Made by a program: the position numbers and the translations under genes
Part shown: positions 6,892-17,511 of the stretch, piece after piece
Layout of the letters: the number at the start of each line of letters is the position of its first letter
Numbering within the stretch: the first letter of the stretch is position 1
Source of the DNA: Thermoleophilia bacterium
Lineage (GTDB): Bacteria; Actinomycetota; Thermoleophilia; BMS3ABIN01
Assembly: GCA_020053595.1 (NCBI GenBank)
Contig: JAGVMV010000006.1
Location: 113,325-152,161 of the forward strand
Length of the DNA stretch: 38,837 bases
Direction of reading: 5' to 3'
Notes under the pieces: model-generated
The model's input: only the letters and a program-made list of their open reading frames with translations
What the model was told of the DNA's origin: nothing
Database searches by the model: none

Positions 6892-8175
6892 TTGAACGAC
6901 CAGCGGACGGAATCAAAAACACAGATAGAATTTCTGGCCCCCCTGGCGGAAGTCGACCCCGAGCTTGCCGGCCTGATCACGGACGAGCTTCGGCGTCAGC
7001 GCCAGACAGTCGAGCTGATCGCCTCGGAGAATTTCGCCAGCCGGGCCGTGCTCGAGGCGGCGTCGTCGATTCTCACCAACAAATATGCTGAAGGATATCC
7101 GCAGGCCCGGTACTATGGCGGCTGCGAAGTCGTTGACGAAGTGGAATCTCTCGCCATCGAGCGCTGCAAGTCGCTCTTTGGCGCCGAGCATGTCAACGTC
7201 CAGCCGCATAGCGGTTCCAGCGCCAACCAGGCGGTTTACTTCGCCGACCTCGCCCTGGGCGACAGCGTTCTGGCGATGAAGCTGGACCACGGCGGTCATC
7301 TTTCGCACGGGCTCAAGGTCAACTTCTCCGGGCGCTTCTACCACTTTCACAACTACGGGCTGGACCGCGAAACCGGCCGGCTGGATTACGATGAGATCGA
7401 GCGGCAGGCCAAGGAGTTGCGGCCGAAGCTGATCGTAGCCGGCGCCAGCGCCTATCCCCGCCAGATCGACTTTGCGCGCTTCGCGGATATCGCCAGAGGC
7501 GTGGGCGCCCGGCTGATGGTGGACATGGCCCATATCGCCGGCCTGGTCGCGGCGGGGCTGCACCCGGACCCGGTGGCTCCCGGCGATTACGTCACCACCA
7601 CCACCCACAAGACCCTGGCGGGACCGCGCTCCGGCGTCATCATATGCAAGGAGCAGCTCGCGAAAGGTATTGACAAGGCTATCTTCCCCGGGCTGCAGGG
7701 TGGCCCGCTGATGCATATTATCGCCGCCAAGGCTGCCTGTTTCAGGCTGGCCGGCACCGATGAATTCCGTGATCGCCAGCAACAGACCATCGACAACGCC
7801 GCCCGGCTGGCCCAGTGCCTGCAGGACGGCGGTATCAACCTGGTCTCCGGCGGTACCGACAACCACCTGATGCTCGCGGACCTGACCAATATCGGAGTAA
7901 CCGGCATCGAGGCGGAAAACCGCCTCGAAGAGGTCGGTATTACCGTAAACAAGAACTCGGTGCCTTACGATGATCAGCCGCCGACCGTGACCAGCGGTAT
8001 CCGGCTGGGCACTCCCGCGGTCACCACCCGCGGTTTCCGCGAAGCGGAGATGGAACAGGTCGGCGAGATCATCCTGGCGGCGCTCAGCCCTCATGCGACT
8101 GCCGCCGAGATCAAGCTGCTGCGCCAAAAGACCAGTGACCTTCTTGCCGGATTCCCGCTGTACCCGCACCTTTAA
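6892..8175 (+). CDS. glyA: Serine hydroxymethyltransferase
   Basis: GlyA is a pyridoxal-phosphate enzyme that converts serine and tetrahydrofolate to glycine and methylenetetrahydrofolate, the cofactor used by ThyX upstream. The 427-residue protein has ELIASENF near residue 40, the [15 protein letters not shown] cofactor region, and the PLP-binding Lys240 in [14 protein letters not shown]. The C-terminal domain is intact. It starts at a TTG after a run of A residues, with CAGGAA as a modest ribosome binding site. A 72-base gap separates it from rpiB. The rpiB-glyA-dCMP deaminase order makes a nucleotide and one-carbon supply group. Confidence 0.97.
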   Translation: MNDQRTESKTQIEFLAPLAEVDPELAGLITDELRRQRQTVELIASENFASRAVLEAASSILTNKYAEGYPQARYYGGCEVVDEVESLAIERCKSLFGAEHVNVQPHSGSSANQAVYFADLALGDSVLAMKLDHGGHLSHGLKVNFSGRFYHFHNYGLDRETGRLDYDEIERQAKELRPKLIVAGASAYPRQIDFARFADIARGVGARLMVDMAHIAGLVAAGLHPDPVAPGDYVTTTTHKTLAGPRSGVIICKEQLAKGIDKAIFPGLQGGPLMHIIAAKAACFRLAGTDEFRDRQQQTIDNAARLAQCLQDGGINLVSGGTDNHLMLADLTNIGVTGIEAENRLEEVGITVNKNSVPYDDQPPTVTSGIRLGTPAVTTRGFREAEMEQVGEIILAALSPHATAAEIKLLRQKTSDLLAGFPLYPHL

Positions 8176-8215
8176 ATTAACCCGGCGTCCAGGCGATCTC
8201 CACTTACTGCAATTT

Positions 8216-8231
8216 GCCGCGCGCCCGCGGC
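8216..8231. repeat. GC-rich hairpin after glyA
   Basis: GCCGCG, a four-base loop and CGCGGC form a six-pair stem 41 bases after the glyA stop. No T-run follows, so it is not a standard intrinsic terminator. It may protect the 3' end of the transcript. The rest of 8176-8319 shows nothing else I can name. Confidence 0.35.
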
Positions 8232-8319
8232 TGAAGGATAGCCCGGTTCCGGACCGAACATGTTGAAGAGGCCGGTAGCCGGCTGCCGCCATTCGGAGGT
8301 TGAGATTTTTTGCCCTGGT

Positions 8320-8348
8320 TTGCAAAAAAGAGGCCTGGCGGCTAGGCT
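8320..8348 (+). promoter_or_regulatory. Promoter for the dCMP deaminase and WecA-like genes
   Basis: TTGCAA at 8320-8325, a 17-base spacer and TAGGCT at 8343-8348. Transcription would start near 8355, 29 bases before the ATG at 8384. This rules out the in-frame start further upstream at 8300. Confidence 0.55.
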
Positions 8349-8383
8349 GTTTAAGGATTTTCACCCACTTGGGACCGGGGATA

Positions 8384-8887
8384 ATGGATAACAAGAAGGA
8401 CAAGAAAGAGATTCTCGCCGCGGTTCCGCTTCCCCAAAAAGTCAGCCGTCCCACCTGGGACGAATACTTTTTCCAGATCGCCCAGCAGGTGGCCACGCGC
8501 TCGACCTGTATGCGGCGGCAGGTGGGGGCGGTGCTGGTCAAGGACAAGCGGTTGTTGTCCACCGGCTACAACGGAGCCCCCAAGGGCATCAGCCACTGTA
8601 TCGAGGTGGGCTGCCTGCGAGAGGAGCTGAAAGTGCCTTCCGGCGAGCGGCACGAGCTTTGCCGGGCGCTGCACGCGGAACAGAACGCCATCGCCCAGGC
8701 GGCGCTGCACGGCGTCAAGATCGAGGGCTCGACCCTCTATTGCACGCATCAACCCTGTTCGCTCTGCGCCAAAATGATTATTAACGCCGGGATAGTGGAA
8801 GTGTACTTCGACGAGGGTTATCCCGATGAGCTGGCCACCGGCTTTTTCGCCGAGGCCGGCATCAAACTGCACAAGATTGGCAGCTAA
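8384..8887 (+). CDS. comEB: Deoxycytidylate deaminase (ComEB-like)
   Basis: This zinc enzyme converts dCMP to dUMP, the substrate for ThyX. The 167-residue protein carries the zinc site and catalytic acid His97-Ala-Glu99 (LHAEQNAI) and Cys125/Cys128 in QPCSLCAKM. The core has [19 protein letters not shown] and the family-typical insert with [16 protein letters not shown] at 8384 is the best start because it follows the predicted promoter; the open frame extends 28 codons further upstream without protein-like sequence. The gene is followed directly by the WecA-like gene with no gap. Standard dCMP deaminases are similar in length. The family is clear; the symbol follows Bacillus usage. Confidence 0.93.
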   Translation: MDNKKDKKEILAAVPLPQKVSRPTWDEYFFQIAQQVATRSTCMRRQVGAVLVKDKRLLSTGYNGAPKGISHCIEVGCLREELKVPSGERHELCRALHAEQNAIAQAALHGVKIEGSTLYCTHQPCSLCAKMIINAGIVEVYFDEGYPDELATGFFAEAGIKLHKIGS

Positions 8888-9967
8888 GTGGAGGACGCGG
8901 GCACCATTCTGGGGTTTTTGTTCAGGGACGAGGTAGCGGCTTTTGTCGCTTTCCTGATGGCGGCAATGATTGTTTTTGCCGTTACGCCCACGGTGGGCAA
9001 CATCGCCCGCAGGATGGGCGCCATGGACGAGCCCAACGCCCGCAAGATCCACGAGGACCCCACTCCGCGCCTGGGCGGCCTGGCCATTTACTTCGGATTT
9101 ATTATCCCGGCGCTGCTGTTCCTTCCTTTGACTAATGAGCTGAAAGGTGTTGTGGTTGGGGCTTCCGTAATAACCCTCTTCGGCGCTGTCGATGACTTCC
9201 GGGGCACCACGCCGCTGGTCAAGTTCGGTGGCCAGTTTCTCGCCGCCGGCTGCCTGGTCTGGTACGGCGTCCACATCGACTATTTCACGCTGCCCTTCCT
9301 GGGCACCTTGGAACTGAGCGCGGCTGTTGCTATCCCGCTGACCATTTTATGGGTCGTCACGCTGATCAATATCGTCAACTTCATCGACGGCATGGATGGG
9401 CTGGCGGCCGGCGTCTGTACTATCGCCGCCGGCACTTTCGCCATCATCGCCATATCCCTGGGGCGGCCCGAGGCCGGCGTCCTCGCCGCGATCCTCGCCG
9501 GCACCACCCTGGGCTTTCTGCGGCACAACTTCTTCCCGGCGTCCATCTTCATGGGCGACTCGGGTTCGATGCTGCTGGGCTTCGTCCTCGCCGCGGTCAC
9601 TGTCCATGGCGTGCTCAAGAGCGTGGCTGCCGTCACCCTGGTCATCCCGCTGCTGATCATGGGCGTGCCGATCTTCGATCTCTCGTTTGCCATCATGCGG
9701 CGGATGAAGAACCGGCAGAACATCTTCCGGCCCGATCGGGGCCATTTGCATCACCGTTTATTCAACATCGGTTTCTCCCAACGGAAGGCCGTGCTGGTGC
9801 TCTACGCCTGGTGCACGCTGATGAGTTCGCTGGCGTTATCCATGAGATTCGCGCCCGGATTCGTCACGGTGATCCTCGCCGGAGTGGTCACCGGCGTCAG
9901 CCTCTACCTGGCTTATCTGCTGGATATTCTTCAGGTCCGAAGCCGCCGGAGCACCAGTTCCCGCTAA
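8888..9967 (+). CDS. Undecaprenyl-phosphate sugar-1-phosphate transferase (WecA/TagO type)
   Basis: This integral membrane protein of the MraY/WecA family transfers GlcNAc-1-phosphate or a similar sugar phosphate from a UDP-sugar to undecaprenyl phosphate, starting a cell-wall polymer. The 359 residues include about ten membrane segments. Family motifs appear in order: NARKIHEDPTPRLGGLAI, the DD of AVDDFRG, NIVNFIDGMDGLAAG, FMGDSGSMLLGF and DRGHLHHRLFNIGF. The His-rich RGHLHHR loop points to the WecA/TagO branch rather than MraY. The GTG start immediately follows the upstream stop. Its place before the ATP synthase genes matches rfe before atp in mycobacteria. The exact sugar cannot be read from sequence. 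Confidence 0.93.
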   Translation: MEDAGTILGFLFRDEVAAFVAFLMAAMIVFAVTPTVGNIARRMGAMDEPNARKIHEDPTPRLGGLAIYFGFIIPALLFLPLTNELKGVVVGASVITLFGAVDDFRGTTPLVKFGGQFLAAGCLVWYGVHIDYFTLPFLGTLELSAAVAIPLTILWVVTLINIVNFIDGMDGLAAGVCTIAAGTFAIIAISLGRPEAGVLAAILAGTTLGFLRHNFFPASIFMGDSGSMLLGFVLAAVTVHGVLKSVAAVTLVIPLLIMGVPIFDLSFAIMRRMKNRQNIFRPDRGHLHHRLFNIGFSQRKAVLVLYAWCTLMSSLALSMRFAPGFVTVILAGVVTGVSLYLAYLLDILQVRSRRSTSSR

Positions 9968-9980
9968 CCGAAAAAAATAC

Positions 9981-10081
9981 CCCCGGGGGCTCTTGACTAA
10001 TTTTTATTGCCGCGTTATGCTTACGCGGTTTTTAATTTGCCTGACAAGAAGAAGGCAAAATCGAATGGTGGCCCCGGGGGC
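9981..10081. repeat. Two copies of CCCCGGGGGC flanking the atp promoter
   Basis: CCCCGGGGGC occurs at 9981-9990, just upstream of the -35 box (the first copy lies in a full CCCCCGGGGG palindrome, 9980-9989), and again at 10072-10081 inside the first gene. In GC-rich DNA this may be chance, but the placement on both sides of the promoter is worth noting. Confidence 0.35.
9993..10021 (+). promoter_or_regulatory. Promoter of the ATP synthase operon
   Basis: TTGACT at 9993-9998, a 17-base spacer and TATGCT at 10016-10021 make one of the best promoters in the window. Transcription should start near 10028. This lies downstream of the first possible TTG start (10007), so the first gene must begin later, at 10037. 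Confidence 0.75.
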
Positions 10082-10252
10082 AACCCTTTAGGCTGGGAAT
10101 GGATCGCTTCATACCTGGTCGGAGGGGTAGCGGTCGGCACCATCAGCGGGTTCGGTCTGGACTACCTTCTCCACACCACACCGCTTTTCCTCATCGTGGG
10201 AATGTTCGCGGGTTTCGCTGCCGGCCTTTACGGCATCTATAAAAGCCTGTGA
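10037..10252 (+). CDS. atpZ: AtpZ/AtpI-family small membrane protein
   Basis: The protein is 71 residues from TTG at 10037 (81 from TTG at 10007). It has a basic N-terminus (PDKKKAKSN), a Gly/Pro linker and two membrane helices (about residues 22-44 and 48-67), with GISGFGLDYLLHT-like spacing typical of the ATPase gene 1 family. Such proteins precede atpB in many bacteria and are thought to aid ATP synthase assembly or Mg2+/Ca2+ handling. The 10007 start falls inside the promoter, so I prefer 10037. That leaves only about nine bases of leader and no Shine-Dalgarno site, so translation would be nearly leaderless. Confidence 0.8.
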   Translation: MPDKKKAKSNGGPGGNPLGWEWIASYLVGGVAVGTISGFGLDYLLHTTPLFLIVGMFAGFAAGLYGIYKSL

Positions 10253-10285
10253 TTGCCATGACTGAATCGTTACGACTGGGAGGCA

Positions 10286-10672
10286 ATGATCGTCAGGAAG
10301 CTTACAACTGTGATGATGGTATTTATCGCCGCCGGCATGGTGGCGGGTATCTTCATCCGGCCGCTGCTGGTGCCGTGGCTGTTGTCTTCCTCACTGTTCA
10401 TTCTTAATTATTCGCTTTCCCTGCTTTTCATGCGTCCCATTTCACGGCTTGCCACCGGCGCTGCCGCCGGAGTGGCGCTGCTGAGTTTTTTCCTCCGGTT
10501 CGGACTGCTCGGCCTGGGGCTGATCGCCATGGCGCTGGCGCTGCCGGAATATTTCCTGACTACGGCCATCTGTTTCCTTGTGGTCTACACGCTGTTTTTG
10601 GGACTCGAGATAGCCGTAGGGATTAAGGGCCGCACTGTCGCGGACCAGCCAGCCGCGGGAGGTGAGGCATGA
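10286..10672 (+). CDS. atpI: ATP synthase subunit I (AtpI)
   Basis: The 128-residue, very hydrophobic protein has four predicted membrane helices (about residues 9-28, 32-50, 60-83 and 88-112) and a short polar tail. It resembles the AtpI/ATP synthase I chain, which assists assembly of the c-ring rather than forming part of the enzyme. The ATG at 10286 has a GGGAGG ribosome binding site. Its stop overlaps the atpB start (ATGA, 10669-10672). Sequence is poorly conserved in this family, so the call rests on length, topology and position between the AtpZ-like gene and atpB. Confidence 0.82.
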   Translation: MIVRKLTTVMMVFIAAGMVAGIFIRPLLVPWLLSSSLFILNYSLSLLFMRPISRLATGAAAGVALLSFFLRFGLLGLGLIAMALALPEYFLTTAICFLVVYTLFLGLEIAVGIKGRTVADQPAAGGEA

Positions 10673-11517
10673 GTTCCGGAGCAGAAGGCGAAGGTTTCCA
10701 GCCGACCGGCGAATTCGAGCACGCGGTCAAGCCGCTCACCATCGGCGGCCACACCCTGGAGTTCCACCTCGGTCCCCTGGACCTGTCAATCAGCACCGCC
10801 GTGGTTTATCTCTGGCTCGCGGCATTCCTGGTCGGAGGCATCTGTTATCTCATCGCCCGCCGGGCCAAAAAAGTTCCCACGCGCAAACAGATGGCCTTCG
10901 AGGCCCTTTATGAATATGTGGAGGACAACCTGGTCGGCGCGGTCATGCACGGAAAGATTGCCGCAGCCTGGTTCCCGTATATCCTGTCGCTGTTCGTATT
11001 CATTCTCTTCAGCAACCTGATCGGCCTGGTGCCGTTTTTCCTGGGCATCGGGGAGTTTGGGGGCGTTTCCTTCCCCGCCTTCAGGACTTACGCCGCCACT
11101 TCCAACATCAACGTTACCGTGGCGCTGGCGCTGCTGACCTTTCTGCTGACCCACGTTTCGGGCATCAGGGCCAACGGCCCCATCGGCTATTTCAAGGGCT
11201 GGGTGCCGGGCAGCGCCCCGGCCGTACTCAAGCCGGTACTGTTTGTCATTCACTTCTTCAGCGAGATGTTCCGCCTGCTTTCGCTGGCAGTGCGTCTTTA
11301 TGCCAACCTGCTGGCCGGACACATCATGATCCTGATATTCTACGCGCTGATCTTCATGCTGCCGTCGGTCGTTTTTCTGGTGATCCTGTCGCCGCTGATC
11401 GAGGCGGGCGTGTTCGCCGTCAGTCTCTTCGAGATATTCGTGGCGGCGATCCAGGCGTATATCTTTGCCATCCTGTCGGCGGTATATATCGGTGGAGCCA
11501 TCCAGCAGGAGCACTGA
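10669..11517 (+). CDS. atpB: F0F1 ATP synthase subunit a
   Basis: Subunit a forms the proton half-channels beside the c-ring. The 282-residue membrane protein shows the family hallmark LLSLAVRLYANLLAGH, whose Arg is essential for proton translocation, and a C-terminal AIQAYIFAILSAVYIGGA with the conserved Gln-Ala-Tyr. The N-terminal region before the first helix is about 45 residues long, with TIGGHTLEFHLGPLDLS. It overlaps atpI by four bases. Length and motifs are normal. Confidence 0.96.
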   Translation: MSSGAEGEGFQPTGEFEHAVKPLTIGGHTLEFHLGPLDLSISTAVVYLWLAAFLVGGICYLIARRAKKVPTRKQMAFEALYEYVEDNLVGAVMHGKIAAAWFPYILSLFVFILFSNLIGLVPFFLGIGEFGGVSFPAFRTYAATSNINVTVALALLTFLLTHVSGIRANGPIGYFKGWVPGSAPAVLKPVLFVIHFFSEMFRLLSLAVRLYANLLAGHIMILIFYALIFMLPSVVFLVILSPLIEAGVFAVSLFEIFVAAIQAYIFAILSAVYIGGAIQQEH

Positions 11518-11535
11518 GCTTTAAACGATTACCAA

Positions 11536-11555
11536 CCGGGCCTGAACAAGCCCGG
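11536..11555. repeat. Stem-loop in the atpB-atpE gap
   Basis: CCGGGC, an eight-base loop and GCCCGG form a six-pair hairpin in the 84-base gap. Intercistronic structures before atpE are known in other bacteria to help raise c-subunit output by protecting mRNA. The same role here is inference. Confidence 0.4.
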
Positions 11556-11580
11556 AGCAAGTCTTGTATCTGTCATCTGA

Positions 11581-11835
<255 letters not shown>

Positions 11836-11937
11836 GAACGGTCGGGCAAATTGCCAGCCGATGCGGGCCGCGGTGCCAGTTTGTGTACCGCAGCCCCCCG
11901 GCAAGTGACCATTTCGGGAGGTGCTTACCAGAACAAG

Positions 11938-12444
11938 ATGATGAATCCTGAACCAGGACTAGTTATATGGACCCTGGTGACCTTCGTCCTGCTCTTCCTG
12001 TTTTTGAGGAAGTTCGCTTTCGGTCCCATACAGAACATGATTGACGCGCGCCGCGACTCCATCCAGGAGAGCATCACGGCTGCTGAAGAAATGCGCCGCG
12101 AGGCCGAGCGCATGCTGGCGGAGTATCGCGAGAGCATCGCTTCGGCCAGGCACGAGGCCGAGGAGATCATCGAACGCGCCCACAAGGTGGGCGAAAGCAC
12201 CAAATCCGAAATCGTCATCGAGGCCCGCACGCAGGCGCAAAAGGAAGTCGACGGCGCTCGCGAGCAGATCCAGCGGGAGACCCGCAAGGCCATCCAGGAG
12301 ATCAAGGACCAGGTCGCTGACCTGACCATCCTGGCGGCCGGCAAGGTCACCGGCAAGACCATGACCAAAGAGGATCATCTGCGCCTGGTGGACGAAGCCT
12401 TGTCAGAAGTCGATTTCGACCAGCTCGGCGCCGGAGGGAAGTAA
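11938..12444 (+). CDS. atpF: F0F1 ATP synthase subunit b
   Basis: Subunit b is the peripheral stalk linking F0 to F1. The 168-residue protein has one N-terminal membrane helix (about residues 8-25, LVIWTLVTFVLLFLFL), then RKFAFGPI, and a long charged coiled coil rich in Glu, Ala and Arg to the C-terminus. I chose ATG 11938 (a second ATG follows at 11941). The frame is open 29 codons upstream, but that part is not family-like. A GGGAGGTG ribosome binding site lies about 15 bases upstream, somewhat far. Only one b gene is present, so the stalk is a homodimer. Confidence 0.93.
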   Translation: MMNPEPGLVIWTLVTFVLLFLFLRKFAFGPIQNMIDARRDSIQESITAAEEMRREAERMLAEYRESIASARHEAEEIIERAHKVGESTKSEIVIEARTQAQKEVDGAREQIQRETRKAIQEIKDQVADLTILAAGKVTGKTMTKEDHLRLVDEALSEVDFDQLGAGGK

Positions 12445-12447
12445 GGC

Positions 12448-13005
12448 TTGGGCAAACAGCAGATATCGAATGTATATGCCCGGGCCCTTTTCGAAGCGGC
12501 GCGGGATGCCGGCAGCCTGGAAGCTACCGCGGCGGACCTGTTGTCCTTCTCGGAGGCCATGTACGCATCCCGTGAGCTGACCGCGGTCATGTTCAACCCG
12601 AGGATCGACTCGGCCACCAAGAAGAATGTCGTGGCCCAGCTGACCGAAGGAGGAGACCGCATTTTCATCAATGGCGTCAACCTGCTGATCGACAAGCGGC
12701 ATTCGGACCTGATCTTCGACATGAACGCACAGTTCCGCCGTTTGCTAATAAAGGAACAGCAGGTGGTGGAGGTCGAGGTCACGGCGGCGATTGAGCTGCC
12801 GGAGACGGCCAGGGCTAACATTCGGAAGCGTATCGAGGAAGCGACCGGCAAGAAGGTCGAGATCAAGGAGACCATCCGCGAGGACATCCTCGGCGGTCTG
12901 GTTCTCAGGTTCGGAGATGTAATCGTGGATGCCAGCCTGCAGGCAAAATTGGAACAGCTGCGAGGCCGGCTTGCCCAAGCCAACATAGGGAGTGAGAAGC
13001 TTTGA
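12448..13005 (+). CDS. atpH: F0F1 ATP synthase subunit delta
   Basis: The delta subunit caps the F1 head and binds subunit b. The 185-residue protein begins [15 protein letters not shown], the usual delta start. It has a helical N-terminal domain (about 1-105) and a C-terminal domain with the conserved [19 protein letters not shown] stretch. It starts at TTG three bases after the atpF stop. Its stop overlaps the atpA start (TTGA). Length is normal for the family, unlike mycobacteria, where b and delta are fused. Confidence 0.95.
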   Translation: MGKQQISNVYARALFEAARDAGSLEATAADLLSFSEAMYASRELTAVMFNPRIDSATKKNVVAQLTEGGDRIFINGVNLLIDKRHSDLIFDMNAQFRRLLIKEQQVVEVEVTAAIELPETARANIRKRIEEATGKKVEIKETIREDILGGLVLRFGDVIVDASLQAKLEQLRGRLAQANIGSEKL

Positions 13006-14546
13006 AACTGCGTCCTGAAGAAATTACCGCGGTTCTCAAGATCCAGATTGAGAACTACGAGGCAGAAGTCGAAGTCGAGGAGGTGGGCCGGGTCCTGGAG
13101 GTGGGGGACGGTATCGCCCGCGTCCATGGCCTGGAGCGTGCGATGGCCTCCGAGATGCTCGAGTTCCCGCACGACGTTGTCGGTCTGGCCCTCAACCTCG
13201 AGGAAGACAACGTCGGTGTGGTGCTCATGGGTGAGGACACCCTGATCGGTGAAGGAGATCTCGTCAAGCGGACCGGCAAGGTCATGAGCGTGCCGGTTGG
13301 CGACGCCCTCGTCGGCCGCGTGGTAAATGCCCTCGGCCGGCCGATCGACGACAAGGGCCCCATCGAGACAACCGAGTACCGTCCGGTGGAGTTCAAGGCG
13401 CCGGGCGTGCTGCAGCGCCAGCCGGTGCGTGTGCCGCTGCAGACCGGCCTCAAGTCCATTGACTCGATGATTCCCATCGGCCGCGGCCAGCGCGAACTGA
13501 TTATCGGCGACCGCCGGACCGGCAAGACAGCCATCGCGGTCGACACCATCCTCAACCAGAAGGGCGAGGACGTCATCTGCATTTACGTGGCCATCGGCCA
13601 GAAGGCCTCCAATGTGGCCAGCGTCGTCGCCAAGCTCGAAGCCGAAGGCGCCATGGATTACACCATCGTCGTTATGGCCTCCGCCTCCGAGACGGCGCCG
13701 CTCAAGTACCTGGCGCCCTATGTAGGCACGGCCATGGGCGAATATTTTTGTTACAACGGCAAGGACGCCCTGTGCATCTACGATGACCTCACCAAGCACG
13801 CTGACGCCTATCGTCAGATGTCGCTGCTACTTCGCCGCCCGCCGGGTCGCGAAGCTTACCCAGGTGATGTCTTCTACCTGCACTCCCGCTTGCTGGAGCG
13901 CTCGGTCAAGTTGCACGACAGCCTGGGCGGCGGCTCGCTTACCGCTCTGCCGATCGTGGAAACCCAGGCCGGTGACGTTTCGGCGTACATCCCGACGAAC
14001 ATTATTTCCATCACCGATGGCCAGATCTTCCTGGAGCCCGACCTGTTCTACTCCGGTGTCAGGCCCGCCATCAACGTGGGTATCTCGGTCAGCCGGGTTG
14101 GCGGCAACGCCCAGTTGAAGGCCATGAAGAAGGTGGCCGGCAAGTTGCGCCTGGACATGGCCCAATATAACGCCCTCAAGGCCTTCGCCCAGTTCGGTTC
14201 GGAGCTGGACGCGGCTACCCAGGCCCAGCTGGCCCGTGGTGAGCGCGTGGTCGTCGCCCTTAATCAGGGCCAGTTCGCTCCCATACCGGTCGAGGAGCAG
14301 GTGGCGGTTCTTTTCGCGGCCACCCAGGGCTATCTCGACGGCCTGGATGTCGACCGCGTACCGGAGTTCAACAACGGTCTGCGGGACCATGTGAGGGCGG
14401 AGCACCCCGATATCTTTGCTACCATCAAGGCGGAGAAGGACCTGAGCGATGAGACCGAGGCCAAGCTGCGCGCGGCCCTCGAGGCTTTCCTCAAGGACTT
14501 CGAACCCGATCACGAGGAGCTGACAATACCCGCCGCGACTGCATAG
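13002..14546 (+). CDS. atpA: F0F1 ATP synthase subunit alpha
   Basis: Alpha carries the non-catalytic nucleotide sites of F1. The 514-residue protein has the beta-barrel N-terminal domain and Walker A GDRRTGKT at residues 169-176. The usual Gln is Arg here (GDRQTGKT in many alpha subunits). The Walker B region is [12 protein letters not shown]. The alpha signature lies around [15 protein letters not shown]. The start is TTG overlapping the atpH stop. No part is missing. It assembles with beta as a hexamer at the membrane. Confidence 0.98.
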   Translation: MKLRPEEITAVLKIQIENYEAEVEVEEVGRVLEVGDGIARVHGLERAMASEMLEFPHDVVGLALNLEEDNVGVVLMGEDTLIGEGDLVKRTGKVMSVPVGDALVGRVVNALGRPIDDKGPIETTEYRPVEFKAPGVLQRQPVRVPLQTGLKSIDSMIPIGRGQRELIIGDRRTGKTAIAVDTILNQKGEDVICIYVAIGQKASNVASVVAKLEAEGAMDYTIVVMASASETAPLKYLAPYVGTAMGEYFCYNGKDALCIYDDLTKHADAYRQMSLLLRRPPGREAYPGDVFYLHSRLLERSVKLHDSLGGGSLTALPIVETQAGDVSAYIPTNIISITDGQIFLEPDLFYSGVRPAINVGISVSRVGGNAQLKAMKKVAGKLRLDMAQYNALKAFAQFGSELDAATQAQLARGERVVVALNQGQFAPIPVEEQVAVLFAATQGYLDGLDVDRVPEFNNGLRDHVRAEHPDIFATIKAEKDLSDETEAKLRAALEAFLKDFEPDHEELTIPAATA

Positions 14547-14564
14547 TCGCTATAGGATTAAACT

Positions 14565-15461
14565 ATGGCAAAGCTCAAGGACATATCGCGCCGGATTGGT
14601 TCGGTCGCAAATACCCGCAAGACCACCAAGGCCATGGAAATGGTCGCCGGCGCACGCCTGCGGCGGGCTCAGTCCCGCATCGAGGCGCTTCGGCCCTATG
14701 CCGAGCGGATGTTCGAACTGATGCAGGAAGTCGCCAAGCACGCCAGCGAGGGAGACCAGTTCCCGCTGATGGAGGTTCATGACGAGATCAGGCGGGTCGG
14801 CATCGTCATGCTGACCGGCGATCGAGGTCTCGCCGGCGGTTTCAACTCCAACATAATCCGTCACGGCTTCCTGCTGCACGACGCGCTGGTAGCCGAGGGC
14901 AAGGAAGTGGTCTGGATAGTCGTCGGCAAGAAGGGCGTGGGCACCATGCGTTTTCGCGGCTTTGGTGTGAAGGAATCGATCCAGGGCATCACCGACCGGC
15001 CCAAGTACACGGACGCCGAGGACATTGCTCATCGCATCGCCACGCTCTACACGAGCCACGATCTCGACAAGGTCCATCTGGTCTACAACCATTTCAAGTC
15101 CCCGGTGGAGCAGATCGTGACCGACCAGGTCATCCTGCCCCTGGGGCGTGAGCTGGTGGAGGCCGAGCCCGAGCCGGAACCCGAGGGCGTCAAAAAACTC
15201 GAGGGCGATTTCATATACGAGCCGGGGGCGTCGGCGATCCTGGCCGGGTTGTTGCCCACTTACGTGGATACGACCATCTACCGGGCGCTCCTGGAATCGA
15301 CCGCCAGCGAACATGGCGCCCGCATGACCGCCATGCGTAACGCTTCCGATAACGCGGAAGAGATGATCGACAAGCTGACGCTGGATATGAACAAGGCCCG
15401 TCAGGCGGCTATCACTCAGGATATCCTCGAGGTTGTCGCTGGCGCCGAGGCGCTGAGCTGA
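14565..15461 (+). CDS. atpG: F0F1 ATP synthase subunit gamma
   Basis: Gamma is the rotating central shaft. The 298-residue protein has the conserved N-terminal helix MAKLKDISRRIGSVANTRK with KAMEMVAGARLRRAQ, the LTGDRGLAGGFNSNI motif and the C-terminal ASEHGARMTAMRNASDNA helix. An extra acidic stretch, EAEPEPEPEG, near residue 205 lies in the variable middle domain. ATG at 14565 follows GGATTAAAC, a modest ribosome binding site. Confidence 0.97.
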   Translation: MAKLKDISRRIGSVANTRKTTKAMEMVAGARLRRAQSRIEALRPYAERMFELMQEVAKHASEGDQFPLMEVHDEIRRVGIVMLTGDRGLAGGFNSNIIRHGFLLHDALVAEGKEVVWIVVGKKGVGTMRFRGFGVKESIQGITDRPKYTDAEDIAHRIATLYTSHDLDKVHLVYNHFKSPVEQIVTDQVILPLGRELVEAEPEPEPEGVKKLEGDFIYEPGASAILAGLLPTYVDTTIYRALLESTASEHGARMTAMRNASDNAEEMIDKLTLDMNKARQAAITQDILEVVAGAEALS

Positions 15462-15505
15462 GGAAAATCCGGTCAGAGATTTGATACTTTTTAATTAGTA
15501 ACTGA

Positions 15506-16969
<1,464 letters not shown>

Positions 16970-17013
16970 GCGGGGCACCGGAACGCTGCCAAACCAGAAC
17001 CGACTGAGAGCAA

Positions 17014-17442
17014 ATGGAAGAAACCAGGACATCAATAGACCTTAAATGCGAGATAGTCACCCCCGAGGGGCTGATCTACGACGGGCGTGCCGAAATGGTG
17101 GTCGTCCCCGGTGAGATGGGCGAACTCGGCGTGCTGCCGCGCCATGCGCCGCTGGTGTCGCGTACGGTTGTCGGCGAGGCCCGTGTCAGGGAGATAGACG
17201 GCAAGAGCTGGAATCACCTGGCCGTGGGCAGCGGCTACGTCAAGATGCAGTTCGATCGGCTGCTTTTGCTGGTGAATACCGCCGAGAAGGCGACCGACAT
17301 TGACGCGGCGAGGGCCCAGGCGGCCCTGGAGCGCGCGGAGCAGTATCTCACCCGCTCCGGAGAGCCGGAAGTAGACGTGCATCGGGCTGAGCAATCCCGC
17401 CAAAGGGCGGCCAACAGGCTCAAGGTTGCAGGAAAAGCCTAG
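17014..17442 (+). CDS. atpC: F0F1 ATP synthase subunit epsilon
   Basis: Epsilon binds gamma and inhibits ATP hydrolysis. The 142-residue protein shows the N-terminal beta sandwich with CEIVTPEGLIYDGRAEMV, PGEMGELGVLPRHAPLV and a VGSGYVK turn, then the C-terminal helical hairpin (about residues 90-140) rich in Ala, Glu and Arg. The helical part is complete, so the inhibitory function may be kept. It closes the operon; no intrinsic terminator with a T-run is seen after it. Confidence 0.95.
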   Translation: MEETRTSIDLKCEIVTPEGLIYDGRAEMVVVPGEMGELGVLPRHAPLVSRTVVGEARVREIDGKSWNHLAVGSGYVKMQFDRLLLLVNTAEKATDIDAARAQAALERAEQYLTRSGEPEVDVHRAEQSRQRAANRLKVAGKA

Positions 17443-17456
17443 GGCCGCGTGGTAGA

Positions 17457-17502
17457 AGGTTATGGGTGGGTAGTGGTAATTACCCGCAAAAACCTCTAAC
17501 CT
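17457..17502. repeat. Nested inverted repeats between atpC and murA
   Basis: An outer pair AGGTTA (17457-17462) and TAACCT (17497-17502) encloses an inner pair GGGTA (17468-17472) and TACCC (17481-17485). The structure ends 9 bases before the murA ATG, which lacks a Shine-Dalgarno site. It could end or process the atp mRNA or affect murA translation. There is no T-run. Confidence 0.4.
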
Positions 17503-17511
17503 CTTGTATGT

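Noticed and set aside
6913-8562. Very long open frame (549 codons) on the minus strand opposite glyA
   Set aside because: It lies antisense to a certain glyA and reflects codon bias in GC-rich DNA. Its translation has no family-like motifs.
12375-13799. Long minus-strand open frame (474 codons) opposite atpH and atpA
   Set aside because: Antisense shadow of two certain genes, with no recognisable domain.
17457-17502. Intrinsic terminator for the atp operon
   Set aside because: Inverted repeats are present but no T-run follows. No other gene end in the window shows a convincing stem with T-run either, so Rho-dependent or read-through ends are likelier.
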